In this document: piece after piece, positions 26,105-34,474 of the stretch
How the letters are laid out: each line of letters begins with the position of its first letter
Numbering within the stretch: the stretch's first letter is position 1
Assembly (NCBI GenBank): GCA_002344135.1
Contig: DDTO01000001.1
Location: forward strand, 130,412-191,625
Direction of reading: 5' to 3'
Source: Chthonomonas sp. UBA2362
GTDB lineage: Bacteria > Armatimonadota > Fimbriimonadia > Fimbriimonadales > Fimbriimonadaceae
DNA length: 61,214 nt
Translations under genes and position numbers: made by a program
Notes under the pieces: generated by a model
Told to the model about the DNA's origin: nothing
What the model saw: only the letters and a program-made list of their open reading frames with translations
Databases searched by the model: none

Positions 26105-26175
26105 CATCAGATTGGCAAGGTGATCGTCGCAACGGTCAAGTCACGGATTCGGTTCGGCTGACATGATCCAAGCCG

Positions 26176-27183
26176 ATGCTTGCTTCGATCGCTCTTGCCG
26201 TTGCTCAGTTGGGGAATTCCGAACCGCACCTGACGAACGTTCGCCAGGTCACCTTCGGGGGTCAGAACGCCGAAGCGTACTGGGACGTGAGCGGCAATTG
26301 GCTCACCTATCAGGCGTCGGTCGACGGTTATCCCGACGAACAAATCTTTCTCATGCGGGCGGATGGATCCGACAAGCGCCTGGTCAGCACCGGGAAGGGC
26401 CGATGTACGTGCGGATACATGTCACCTGACGGCAAGTGGGTGTATTTCAGCTCGACCCATAAGGTCAACGAGGGGCCGCAGCAGAGGATCGATATGAGTC
26501 AAGGGTATGTGTGGATGGTCAACCCGCAGTACGCCTTGTACCGTGCTCCGGTCGACCAGCCTAACGCCAGACCCGAACTGCTCATCGACGTGCCAGGACG
26601 ATACATCGCGGAGGTCACGATCGCGCCCAACAGCCAGTTCATGGTGTGGACCTGCGATGCGGGCGGCGACCTCGAAATCTATCGTAGCGACCTCTTGGGA
26701 CGCGATGTTATGAGGCTCACGCACGAGGTCGGATATGATGGCGGTCCCTTCGTCAGCTGGGATTCGAAGAAGGTCGTCTATCGGCGAAGCACTTTCAGGT
26801 CACAGCAGGAGATCGACGACTACCGCCGCCTGCTCGAACGCCATCTGGTCCGCCCGAGCAAAATGGAAATTTGGATCATGGATTCCGACGGACGCAACAA
26901 GCGGCAGGTCACGCGTCTGGGGAGCGCCTCCTTTGCGCCGTTCCTTCACCCCGACGGGAAGCAGATCATCTTCAGCAGCAACTTCGGCGATCCGAAGGGG
27001 CGGGAATTCGACATTTTCCTCATCAACGTCGACGGAACCGGGCTGCGGCGGGTCACGAAATCGCCCGAGTTCGATGGCTTCCCGATGTTCAGCCGTGATG
27101 GCAAGCGTCTGGTCTTCGCCTCGAACCGTAACGGGAAGGTTCGCGGAGAGACGAACATCTTCGTCGCCGATTGGAAAGAATAA
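26176..27183 (+). CDS. TolB-like PD40 beta-propeller protein, secreted
   Basis: The 335-residue protein has a short signal-like N-terminus (MLASIALAVAQLG) and repeated PD40/WD40-like blades. Recognisable strand-turn units include QIFLMRADGSDKRLVS, CGYMSPDGKWVYFSS, IWIMDSDGRNKRQVT, FLHPDGKQIIFSSNFGD, IFLINVDGTGLRRVT and MFSRDGKRLVFASNRNG. This is the periplasmic TolB propeller style but without the TolB N-terminal domain, so it is not TolB itself. The last residue abuts the convergent lipoprotein gene with no gap. It is transcribed alone or with the VWA gene 71 nt upstream. Confidence 0.82.
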   Translation: MLASIALAVAQLGNSEPHLTNVRQVTFGGQNAEAYWDVSGNWLTYQASVDGYPDEQIFLMRADGSDKRLVSTGKGRCTCGYMSPDGKWVYFSSTHKVNEGPQQRIDMSQGYVWMVNPQYALYRAPVDQPNARPELLIDVPGRYIAEVTIAPNSQFMVWTCDAGGDLEIYRSDLLGRDVMRLTHEVGYDGGPFVSWDSKKVVYRRSTFRSQQEIDDYRRLLERHLVRPSKMEIWIMDSDGRNKRQVTRLGSASFAPFLHPDGKQIIFSSNFGDPKGREFDIFLINVDGTGLRRVTKSPEFDGFPMFSRDGKRLVFASNRNGKVRGETNIFVADWKE

Positions 27184-27615
27184 CTACCTGCCTCGCTCGA
27201 ACGAGTGAGTCAGTTCTGGGCGAGTCGCGTCTTCGTAAACGAGCCGCTTGCGGCTCGGTTCGATTTGGTAGACCCTCCAGTCGCGGAGAGCGTCCTGTGC
27301 CGGCTTGCCGTCGCGCTCCTTGTAAATGAGGGTCACGGTCTTTTCCTTCTCCGCCCAGCTTCCAGAAAGCTTGGTATCTCCATCTGGCAAACCGGAGGTC
27401 GTCCAGACGAAGTTGCCGTCGTCACCCAGGACGAGCGTTTCTTGGGCGGCCTGCAGTTTCCTGATCCGCTCGCGCTCTGCAGAGGTGACGGGATAGCGAG
27501 CCTTCGACTCGTCGAAACTCGTGACCCCGGTCCAGGTTCCGATGAGGTCGCTCTTCCCGCAACCGACGAGAAGGAGAGGCAATGCGAAGAGAATGCTATT
27601 GCGTCGGCCAGACAT
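27184..27615 (-). CDS. Small putative lipoprotein
   Basis: The protein has 143 residues with a lipoprotein signal peptide (LFALPLLLVGC, Cys at about residue 17). It then has a lipocalin-like opening, DLIGTWTGV, a charged helix (AERERIRKLQAAQET), and beta strands of the type GDTKLSGSWAEKEKTVTLIYKE. I placed the start at ATG 27615, which has GGAG 9 nt upstream and begins the signal peptide; it overlaps the end of the upstream gene by 20 nt. Function unknown; the 'IGTW' start resembles small beta-barrel lipoproteins found elsewhere in this window. Confidence 0.7.
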   Translation of the reverse strand: MSGRRNSILFALPLLLVGCGKSDLIGTWTGVTSFDESKARYPVTSAERERIRKLQAAQETLVLGDDGNFVWTTSGLPDGDTKLSGSWAEKEKTVTLIYKERDGKPAQDALRDWRVYQIEPSRKRLVYEDATRPELTHSFERGR

Positions 27616-28666
27616 CCGTGAGAACTCCAATGAGGGCCTCCTTGTTGTAGCGACCCGCGCCGAGATCGCCGATCGCTTCGCGAGCTCCGTCGACGGCCTC
27701 TCTCGGGACGTCGGCGACGAGCACCAGAGCACCTTGGTCGGTGAGTCGAATCGTGACCTTCCTCGACTCCGAAGCCCGGTCAAGGATCGAAACACCCAGC
27801 AGAGCGGCGAGTTCACGCAGGTCGCCAACTTGATCGGCACGGGCGGTGATCTCGATCGATTTATCACGCGGATCCTGTTCCGCCGCCGTCAGTCGCGCAC
27901 CTTCGATGGCTTCCGTCCTGAGGCGGGCGAGAAGGCTCGCGTCCTCAGTGGTCGGCAACGTGGCGGACTCTGGAATCGGCGTCGGGGTAGGCGCAGGCGG
28001 GGTGATCTCGGTCTTGTTCTCCGGGGCGGAGATGCTCGCGACATTCTCTTCGGGCGTCCCTGCTTGTATCGGGGTCGTGATGACTTCCCTCTTGGTTGGA
28101 TTGGACTCTCTCATCCGATTCCCGAGGAGGAAGGCCGTGGAAACGGATGCCAGCACGACGACGATGGCCACCGCCGCAAAGAGCATCGCTCTCGGCTTCG
28201 TCGTCGGCAAGCCGAGCTGCTGAGCGGTCTGTCGAGCTTCGCGGTCTTGGATCCTCTGGCGAATCGCTTCCAGCTTCCTCGCGTCGGCTTCCGATTCAGG
28301 CCGAAGGTCAAGCGCCATTTCGTACCACTGGGCCGCATGGACGAGGTCGCCTTCTTCGGCTTCGATGTCGCCGAGCAGCGTATGGGCATCGACGTTCCCC
28401 GGATACCTTTTCAAAAGAGACAGGCAAGTATCACGCGCTAACTTATACTCACCACGCATCCGCAAAACATTCGCCTTAGCGAGTTCCGGATAGACCTTCG
28501 ACTCGGGCCCGGTTTCCGGCTCTTCGGCAAGCGGACAGTCAGCCTCGTCGCAGACATGACCCAAGGCAACCATCTCGAAACACTTGGGGCACAGCGAGCG
28601 GCCGGCCCTAAACTCGGCCGGTACTTCCAAACCCTCCCTCCCCACGTTCGGTTGTTTCGAGTGCAT
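27596..28666 (-). CDS. Zinc-ribbon, TPR and single-span membrane protein
   Basis: The protein has about 356 residues. The N-terminal part has a four-Cys cluster (CPKC ... CDEADC, about 26-44) like a zinc ribbon. A TPR-like helical repeat region (about 55-135) follows with AKANVLRMRGEYKLARDTC and YPGNVDAHTLLGDIEAEEGD. One membrane helix (about 160-180, FAAVAIVVVLASVSTAFLL) leads into a Thr/Pro-rich linker and a C-terminal domain of about 120 residues, probably outside the cytoplasm. The start is uncertain: ATG 28666 overlaps dut by 59 nt, while TTG 28630 sits behind GGGGAGGGAGG and would leave a 23-nt overlap. It follows dut on the same strand. No family recognised. Confidence 0.68.
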   Translation of the reverse strand: MHSKQPNVGREGLEVPAEFRAGRSLCPKCFEMVALGHVCDEADCPLAEEPETGPESKVYPELAKANVLRMRGEYKLARDTCLSLLKRYPGNVDAHTLLGDIEAEEGDLVHAAQWYEMALDLRPESEADARKLEAIRQRIQDREARQTAQQLGLPTTKPRAMLFAAVAIVVVLASVSTAFLLGNRMRESNPTKREVITTPIQAGTPEENVASISAPENKTEITPPAPTPTPIPESATLPTTEDASLLARLRTEAIEGARLTAAEQDPRDKSIEITARADQVGDLRELAALLGVSILDRASESRKVTIRLTDQGALVLVADVPREAVDGAREAIGDLGAGRYNKEALIGVLTDVWPTQ

Positions 28667-29042
28667 CGACAATCTCGACGAGCGCCCGAGCCACCGGCTG
28701 GACGACCATCTGGGCGATTCTCTCGCCCTTCGCTAAGTGGACGTTTTCCTGGCCGAGATTGATCAATACGACCCCGATTTCCCCCCGATAATCGCAGTCG
28801 ATCGTCCCCGGCGAGTTCACCATCGTGACCCCATGCCGCAGCGCGAGGCCGCTTCGGGGTCGAATCTGGGCCTCGAAGCCGGTCGGAAGGGCGATTCTGA
28901 TCCCGGTCGGGACGAGCCGACGCTCGAGCGGCCGCAAGTCGACGTCGACCGCCGTGCGCAGGTCCAAACCCGCCGCTCCTTGAGTCGCGTATGCGGGTAC
29001 TTCGGCGCCTGGCTCGAGCGTCATGCGGATTCGGGGCGTCAT
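28608..29042 (-). CDS. dut: dUTP diphosphatase (dUTPase)
   Basis: This 144-residue trimeric dUTPase hydrolyses dUTP to dUMP and pyrophosphate, keeping uracil out of DNA and feeding dTMP synthesis. The five motifs are visible: motif 1 AAGLDLRTAV, motif 2 RPRSGLALR, motif 3 PGTIDCDYRGEI with the catalytic Asp, motif 4 KGERIAQMVV, and C-terminal motif 5 RGEGGFGSTG, which closes over the substrate. Length is normal. It is divergent from the MerC-like gene with a 47-nt gap. Its 3' end overlaps the downstream zinc-ribbon gene. Confidence 0.95.
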   Translation of the reverse strand: MTPRIRMTLEPGAEVPAYATQGAAGLDLRTAVDVDLRPLERRLVPTGIRIALPTGFEAQIRPRSGLALRHGVTMVNSPGTIDCDYRGEIGVVLINLGQENVHLAKGERIAQMVVQPVARALVEIVDALETTERGEGGFGSTGRV

Positions 29043-29089
29043 GCCCTAGTTTGGCCGATGGCACTCCGCTGGTACACTGGGATCATCTC

Positions 29090-29545
29090 GTGATCCGTCC
29101 TCGCTCGGCTATCGTCGACCGCCTCGGAGCCTTTGCCTCCCTCGCCTGTGCGGTCCACTGCCTTCTAACCGGCGTTGCGATCGGCTTTCTCTCCGTAGCC
29201 GGCCTTGGTTTTCTTGCCGGCCCAGAGGCCGACTTCGCCTTTCTCATTGTCGCGCTCGGGGTCGGGGGATTCGCGGTGTGGCAAGGCTACCGGCGGCACC
29301 GATCGCTCCTGCCGATGTCGCTCTACGTGGGTGGCCTCCTCCTCGTGGTGATCGCTCACTTCGTCGTTGGCCATAGGTCCGCCGGCCACGGGAACAGCAT
29401 TGTCACGTCGGTTCTCGCCGCGACCGGGGGTCTGATGTTGGTCGTTTTCCATCTCGTCAATATGCGACTCGGGCATCGATGCGCGGTATGTCACCCGAGA
29501 GATGGCGATTCGACGGGGAACTCAAGACCGGCCATTGAGGAATAA
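29090..29545 (+). CDS. MerC-domain membrane protein
   Basis: This 151-residue protein has four membrane spans. It opens with DRLGAFASLACAVHCLLTGV, the MerC-family first helix with paired Cys residues that in MerC carry Hg(II). A late Cys pair occurs in HRCAVCHP. Stand-alone MerC-domain proteins without a mer operon are common, and their substrate is often unknown; no merR, merA or merT is near. The start is GTG 29090. A TACACT (29073-29078) with TTGGCC 16 nt before it forms a plausible promoter 11 nt upstream of the start. Confidence 0.78.
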   Translation: MIRPRSAIVDRLGAFASLACAVHCLLTGVAIGFLSVAGLGFLAGPEADFAFLIVALGVGGFAVWQGYRRHRSLLPMSLYVGGLLLVVIAHFVVGHRSAGHGNSIVTSVLAATGGLMLVVFHLVNMRLGHRCAVCHPRDGDSTGNSRPAIEE

Positions 29546-29583
29546 CCGGCAACGGAATCATCGCGGAAACGGCCAATTGGCGC

Positions 29584-29589
29584 TACAAT
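29584..29589 (+). promoter_or_regulatory. -10-like box TACAAT upstream of the SBBP-dockerin gene
   Basis: TACAAT matches the TATAAT consensus at 5 of 6 positions and lies about 67 nt before the GTG start at 29657, leaving room for a leader with the SD site GAGG. No convincing -35 box is seen. Confidence 0.4.
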
Positions 29590-29656
29590 AATCACAGTAT
29601 CTTTCCGGGCGGCGTGGCGCGAGAGGGACGAGCCGTGTTTTGCCGAGGTAACTATT

Positions 29657-31453
29657 GTGTCTTTTTGGAGATTAGGACTTGCTGCGCTTCTTGCGAGTGG
29701 CGCCGGAGCGGCAGTTTCCCAGCCGAACCTTGCCTGGTCGCATCGCTATGCCGGATCGTTCGGCGCCGACGACCAACCGTATTCGAGCGCCTTCGATTCG
29801 CAGGGCAACCTTTACGTGACGGGTTCGACGACCGCCGGCTACGACCCGGTCGGCGATGTGTATCGTAAAGACTGCATTACCCTCAAGTACGACCCTGCAG
29901 GCAACCTCCTTTGGTCCCGGGTCTACGGCGCAGGCGACGCCCTGTCGCAGGAAGGCCTGACGATGTGCATCGGACCCGACAATTTTTGCTACGTGGCGGG
30001 AACGGATGGATGGGACTACTTCGCCCTCAAGTACGATCCCTCTGGCGTCCTGAACTGGGTCGGCACCTATAGCGGCGCCGGAACGTACGACATTCCGACC
30101 GCCATCGGAGTCGATAATCTCGGCTTCGTCGCGGTGACCGGAACAGCCGAAGACATCGACCTCGTTAGCCTCAATTACCTGACCTGCCGGTTCGACATGT
30201 ATGGCACCCTGGAATGGGGAATTCGATACAACGGCACTGGTCAGGGGCTCGACTTTGCGCGTGCGCTCAAGATCGATGCCGCCGGGAATATCCACGTCAC
30301 CGGCTATTCCGAAGGCCAAGGCACGGGCTTCGACTGCGTCACGATCAAGTACAACGTCTTCGGCGATTCGATCTGGACGGCTCGCTACGACGCCGGTGGA
30401 GACGACGGGGGCAACGACCTCGCCGTCGATGCCGTCGGTGACGTCTATGTCACAGGCGCCTCGCCGCGTACGGGTAACGACGAGATGATCGTGCTCAAGT
30501 ACGGCTTCTACGGCGATCCAATCTGGGCGAAACGCTATGTCGGTTCGTCCGGCGGCATCGATTCCGGGCGTTTCATCGAGGTCCATCCCGCCACGCAGGA
30601 CATCCTGATGACCGGTTTTTCGCTGCGCAATGGCCAGGGATACGACTTCCTGACGACTCGGTGGAATTCGGCAGGCACGCTCCTTTGGGCGCACCGCTAC
30701 AATGGCCCCGGCAACGGACCCGACTTACCGGTCGGCCTGCGAGTCGACACCCTCGGCTCCGTCTATGTCGCCGGCACATCCGCCGGCGCTTCAACGGGGA
30801 CCGACTTTGCCGTGATCAAGATCGAGCCGGCGGGTAACGTGCCTTGGACGCTCCGCTACGACTCCGGAGGCCTCGGTTTGAACGACGAGGCTCGCGCATT
30901 CGCACTCGCCGGTGATGGATCGCTCGCCGTCAGCGGGACTGTACAGCAAGGGACGACGAACTTCGTCGATATCGAAACGATCAAGTACTCCCAGAACCGT
31001 GTGGTCTCCGGCAGCGTGACGCTGCTCGGATTCGGCCGTCTCGTGGCGGGCCAGGTGGTCTCCTATCAGATTCGCCCTGTCGATTCGCTGGTGGTCCTTC
31101 AGTCGGGACAGGTCACTTTAGGTTCGACGGGTCAGTATTCGATCGGCACGAGCCTGCCGGTCGGCAGTTACGACCTGACGATCAAAGGCGCCCACTGGCT
31201 GAAGCGAAAGAAGCGCAACGTCGCGATCGGAGCCACCGGAGCGGTCGGCGTAGACGTTTCCCTGAACAATGGTGACGTCGACGGGGATAACGAGGTTTCG
31301 ATCGGGGATTACAGCCCGCTGTCGAACGCTTTTGGCTCGAGCCCCGGCGCGCCGAACTGGAATCCGATGGCCGACCTCGACGGCGATGGCGAAGTATCGA
31401 TCGGAGACTTCGCTCAGCTTTCGACGAACTTCGGCCTCATCGGCGACGAGTAG
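29657..31453 (+). CDS. Secreted SBBP-repeat propeller with C-terminal dockerin-like domain
   Basis: The protein has 598 residues. A signal peptide (about 1-21) is followed by many SBBP/beta-propeller units. Each unit has a 'DSQGNLYVTGST' or 'DAAGNIHVTGYS' strand then 'TLKYDPAGNLLWSRVY' (about 22-430). After a beta domain (about 450-530), two Ca-binding repeats of dockerin type I form (GDVDGDNEVSIGDYSPL and ADLDGDGEVSIGDFAQL) at the C-terminus. Dockerins bind cohesins in cellulosomes, but isolated dockerin-like tails are widespread in other phyla. No cohesin is in the window. The start is GTG 29657 with GAGG 9 nt upstream. It likely acts outside the cell; binding partner unknown. Confidence 0.86.
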   Translation: MSFWRLGLAALLASGAGAAVSQPNLAWSHRYAGSFGADDQPYSSAFDSQGNLYVTGSTTAGYDPVGDVYRKDCITLKYDPAGNLLWSRVYGAGDALSQEGLTMCIGPDNFCYVAGTDGWDYFALKYDPSGVLNWVGTYSGAGTYDIPTAIGVDNLGFVAVTGTAEDIDLVSLNYLTCRFDMYGTLEWGIRYNGTGQGLDFARALKIDAAGNIHVTGYSEGQGTGFDCVTIKYNVFGDSIWTARYDAGGDDGGNDLAVDAVGDVYVTGASPRTGNDEMIVLKYGFYGDPIWAKRYVGSSGGIDSGRFIEVHPATQDILMTGFSLRNGQGYDFLTTRWNSAGTLLWAHRYNGPGNGPDLPVGLRVDTLGSVYVAGTSAGASTGTDFAVIKIEPAGNVPWTLRYDSGGLGLNDEARAFALAGDGSLAVSGTVQQGTTNFVDIETIKYSQNRVVSGSVTLLGFGRLVAGQVVSYQIRPVDSLVVLQSGQVTLGSTGQYSIGTSLPVGSYDLTIKGAHWLKRKKRNVAIGATGAVGVDVSLNNGDVDGDNEVSIGDYSPLSNAFGSSPGAPNWNPMADLDGDGEVSIGDFAQLSTNFGLIGDE

Positions 31454-31456
31454 CGC

Positions 31457-33004
31457 CTAAAGGCCAAGCCTCGCCCAGATCGAGTCGACGTGGGCGCGAA
31501 TGTCGTCGCTCATGCGGATCAGCTTGGGGTAATCGCGCACAAACCCGTTCTCACCGGGCCACTTGTGGGTGCAGTCGAACCCGATCTTGCCGCCGAATCC
31601 TTCGGCCAGCGAGGCATGGTCGAGTTGATCGACCGGTCCGCGAGAGAGGAGCGTGTCTCGCGCCGGATCGCAGTTCGCCCCCAGTCTGAAGAGGACTTCG
31701 CCGACATCCTGGACGTTCGTATCCTCGTCGAAGATGAATACCATCTTCGTGAAGGCCATGCCTCCGAGGCCCCAGATCGCGCTCATCACCTTGTAGGCGT
31801 GCCCGGGGTACTTCTTTCGAATGGATACGAATGCGACGTTATGGAAGCACGCTTCGACGGGCAAGTTCATGTCGACGATCTCCGGAACCGTTAGCTGAAT
31901 GAGTGGAAGGAAGATCCGCTCGACCGCCTTACCCATCCAGCCATCCTCCATCGGTGGAACGCCGACGATCGTTGCCGGGTAGACCGGTCTTCGCCGCATC
32001 GTCATGCACTCGACGTGAAACACGGGAAAGTCTGCGGCCAGCGAGTAGTAGCCGGTGTGATCGCCGAACGGTCCCTCTAGTCGTCGCTCCGTGGGATCGA
32101 CCCAGCCCTCGAGAACGATTTCGGCATCTTCGGGCACGCGGTGATCGATCGTCTTGCACTGCACCAGCCGCGCGTTCTCTCGTCGCAGGAAGCCGGCGAA
32201 GAGCATTTCGTCGATGCCGGGGGGCAGCGGCGCTATCGCGGAAAATGTGTAAGCCGGGTCGCCGCCGAGCACGACTGCCACTTCGATCCGCTTCCCCGCT
32301 TCGGCTGCGGCCTCCATGTGGCGCATGCCGGTCTTGTGCATCTGCCAATGCATGCCCGTCGTGTTACGGTCGTAGACCTGAATCCGGTACATGCCGACGT
32401 TGCGCTTGCCCGTCGAGGGGTCGTACGTGAAGACCAAGGGAAGCGTGATGTACGGGCCGCCGTCTTCCGGCCAGCACGTGAGGATCGGCAGTTTCGTGAG
32501 ATCGACCTCGTCGCCCTGCAGCACGATCTCCTGGCACGAGCCTGATGAAACCGTCTTCGGAGGCACCGTCTTGATCTCCCGGAATAGGCGCGGCAACTGG
32601 CGGAGCGCATCCATGGGGCCCTTCGGCACTTCCGGCTTGAGAAGATCGCGCAGCCGGTCGGCATGCTCCTCGAAATCCTCGCAGCCCAATGCCATCGACA
32701 TCCGGCGCCGCGAGCCGAGCGCATTGATCGCCACAGGGACTTCGTTGATCGCCGTCGATCGCGCTGGGGTCCCCGCTGGGTGGATCGACGGCTCGCCCAT
32801 CACGGCGCTTCGGGGATTCGATGTGCCCAAGCGAGGCGCAGTCGCAAAGGGTTTCTCGAACAAGAGGGCGGGGCCTCCGGATTTCATGACCCGATCCGCG
32901 ATCTCGGTGATTTCGAGGTACGGGCTCACCGGCTCGGCGATTCGCCGGAGTTCGCCCGCAGATTCGAGGGCACGCAAGAAATCCTGGTAGTCGCGGAAGG
33001 CCAT
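31457..33004 (-). CDS. ubiD: UbiD-family decarboxylase
   Basis: This 515-residue enzyme of the UbiD family uses prenylated FMN to decarboxylate aromatic or unsaturated acids, such as 4-hydroxy-3-polyprenylbenzoate or menaquinone-pathway intermediates. The N-terminal FRDYQDFLRALESAGELRRI, the central GMHWQMHKTGMRH region near the cofactor site, and EGPFGDHTGYYS with its conserved Glu are clear. Length is at the upper end of normal. The prenyl-FMN maker ubiX is not adjacent, so substrate assignment is open; menaquinone synthesis is a guess. Its 3' end comes within 3 nt of the convergent dockerin gene. TAGACT 7 nt before the ATG suggests a leaderless message. Confidence 0.9.
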   Translation of the reverse strand: MAFRDYQDFLRALESAGELRRIAEPVSPYLEITEIADRVMKSGGPALLFEKPFATAPRLGTSNPRSAVMGEPSIHPAGTPARSTAINEVPVAINALGSRRRMSMALGCEDFEEHADRLRDLLKPEVPKGPMDALRQLPRLFREIKTVPPKTVSSGSCQEIVLQGDEVDLTKLPILTCWPEDGGPYITLPLVFTYDPSTGKRNVGMYRIQVYDRNTTGMHWQMHKTGMRHMEAAAEAGKRIEVAVVLGGDPAYTFSAIAPLPPGIDEMLFAGFLRRENARLVQCKTIDHRVPEDAEIVLEGWVDPTERRLEGPFGDHTGYYSLAADFPVFHVECMTMRRRPVYPATIVGVPPMEDGWMGKAVERIFLPLIQLTVPEIVDMNLPVEACFHNVAFVSIRKKYPGHAYKVMSAIWGLGGMAFTKMVFIFDEDTNVQDVGEVLFRLGANCDPARDTLLSRGPVDQLDHASLAEGFGGKIGFDCTHKWPGENGFVRDYPKLIRMSDDIRAHVDSIWARLGL

Positions 33005-33011
33005 CGTGGGT

Positions 33012-33017
33012 AGTCTA
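33012..33017 (-). promoter_or_regulatory. -10-like box TAGACT, 7 nt before ubiD
   Basis: TAGACT ends 7 nt before the ATG at 33004. No Shine-Dalgarno sequence lies between. The spacing suits a leaderless message. Confidence 0.45.
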
Positions 33018-33046
33018 CGTCCTGAAGCGCGCGATCGACCGCCCGG

Positions 33047-33937
33047 CTACCGGCCTGCGCGAGCGGCCAGAAGACCCAATTCGGCGAGATCGTCGACCGG
33101 CTCCCGGACCGAGCACGAACCGAACGAACGGAAGAGGTCGCGAAAGTCACCGATCTCTTCGTTGGACGCCTCGAAGTCCCGCCATCCCAGTCCTCCAGGC
33201 GAGAACCAGAAGTCGCTCGGGTCCTCGCTGGCCACGATCTTCTCGATCTCGGCTCGGCTGAGGTCGTGGACATAGGCAAGCGACCCCGCGACAAGGACGT
33301 TCAAGAAACCGTGCATCGTTACGCCTGTCCTGGCGTCGGTCCGACGATTCGGGTGGTGAAGGCCGGCTGTCATCTTGAAGGTCAGGTCGAGATTGATACA
33401 CTCCTGCATGAAGACCGCTAGGTCGCTTGGCGTCGGAACTTCCGATGGTTCGACGCCACCCGTGCGCACCTTTGCGCCGACGGTCTCCGCCTGAGCCAGT
33501 ACCATTAGGTCGTCGAGCATCGCATCTCCCAACGCGATTTCGATGTATGCGTCGTCGAACCCTGCATTGGCAAGGTGCCGAACCGCGCTGGAGTCGACCA
33601 AGCCTCCCGCCTTCGCTTCGAAAGCCTCGACCTCGATGAGAGACCCGCTCGCCGCTTCCAACCCTTCGATCGTCTGGAATTCGGCGCGGAAGCTCGCCAA
33701 GTCCGATCCCAGGGCACTGATCCTCCAGGGCTCCCCGGGCGGCGTCGCGCGTAAGATCGCGCACATTTCCTCGAGTCGCGAGATCGGGCAGACGAAGCGG
33801 TCGACCAGCCACGCTTCCGGACCTTCGAGCGTCGAGCGATACTCCTCGATCGCCTTCTCCATCGAAAGGGACGCCGGAGGAAACAGACCGGCGTAATCGA
33901 TCACCCCTTCCAGAAGCAGACGCAGAGATTCGGTCAC
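33047..33937 (-). CDS. Conserved protein of unknown function ('DYAGLFPPA' type)
   Basis: The protein has 296 residues, is soluble, and begins with VIDYAGLFPPASLSMEKAI, a motif I associate with a conserved but uncharacterised bacterial family. It continues with an alternating alpha/beta pattern (IEVEAFEAKAGG, DDAYIEIALGD, KVRTGGVEPSEVP, FKMTAGLHHPNR), which looks like a TIM-barrel-type enzyme with conserved His, Arg and Glu residues. No catalytic assignment is possible. The start is GTG 33937 with TAAACT 6 nt upstream. The gene ends 42 nt before ubiD on the same strand, so the two may be co-transcribed. Confidence 0.75.
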   Translation of the reverse strand: MTESLRLLLEGVIDYAGLFPPASLSMEKAIEEYRSTLEGPEAWLVDRFVCPISRLEEMCAILRATPPGEPWRISALGSDLASFRAEFQTIEGLEAASGSLIEVEAFEAKAGGLVDSSAVRHLANAGFDDAYIEIALGDAMLDDLMVLAQAETVGAKVRTGGVEPSEVPTPSDLAVFMQECINLDLTFKMTAGLHHPNRRTDARTGVTMHGFLNVLVAGSLAYVHDLSRAEIEKIVASEDPSDFWFSPGGLGWRDFEASNEEIGDFRDLFRSFGSCSVREPVDDLAELGLLAARAGR

Positions 33938-33943
33938 GAGTCG

Positions 33944-33949
33944 AGTTTA
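33944..33949 (-). promoter_or_regulatory. -10-like box TAAACT, 6 nt before the GTG at 33937
   Basis: TAAACT ends 6 nt before the GTG start. The gap to the divergent coaD start is only about 57 nt. Confidence 0.45.
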
Positions 33950-33994
33950 GCGCAAGGGCGCGGGCTCGGAGCGAGACGTGCCAAAGTCGCAGCT

Positions 33995-34474
33995 ATGAGG
34001 CTAGCGATATACCCTGGCTCGTTCGATCCTCCGACCCTCGGTCACCTCGATCTCGTCGAGCGGGCGGCCCGGCTCTTCGATCGGGTCGTAGTGGCGGTCG
34101 GCTCGAACCCCTCGAAGAAAAGCTTCCTTTCGGTGGAGGATCGGCTCGAAGCCTTGAGTGCTTGCACGACCGGGTTCGGCAACGTCGAGGTCGATCGGTT
34201 CGACGGCCTCCTCGTCCACTACGTTCGCTCACGAGGGGCCCGCTCGGTCGTGCGAGGACTGCGCGCCACTTCCGACTTCGACTTCGAGTTTCAGATCGCG
34301 ATGGCCAACAGACAACTCGCCCCGGAAATCGAAACGGTTTTCCTTATGACCAACTGGGAGCACAGTTTCCTCAGCAGCAGCGTGGTTCGCGAGGTTGCCA
34401 CGCTTGGCGGAGACTTCTCGATGTTCGTTCACCCGGCAGTAGCGAGCATCATTGCCAGGCGGCTCGCGATTTAG
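33995..34474 (+). CDS. coaD: Phosphopantetheine adenylyltransferase
   Basis: This 159-residue enzyme transfers AMP from ATP to 4'-phosphopantetheine, the penultimate step of coenzyme A synthesis. Diagnostic motifs are YPGSFDPPTLGHLDLVERA at the N-terminus (the T/HxGH nucleotidyltransferase signature, here TLGH), VRGLRATSDFDFEFQ, and the C-terminal SSSVVREVA loop that binds ATP. Length is standard. It begins directly with the conserved strand MRLAIYPGSF. Its stop overlaps the end of the convergent MshEN-like gene by 4 nt. Confidence 0.95.
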   Translation: MRLAIYPGSFDPPTLGHLDLVERAARLFDRVVVAVGSNPSKKSFLSVEDRLEALSACTTGFGNVEVDRFDGLLVHYVRSRGARSVVRGLRATSDFDFEFQIAMANRQLAPEIETVFLMTNWEHSFLSSSVVREVATLGGDFSMFVHPAVASIIARRLAI

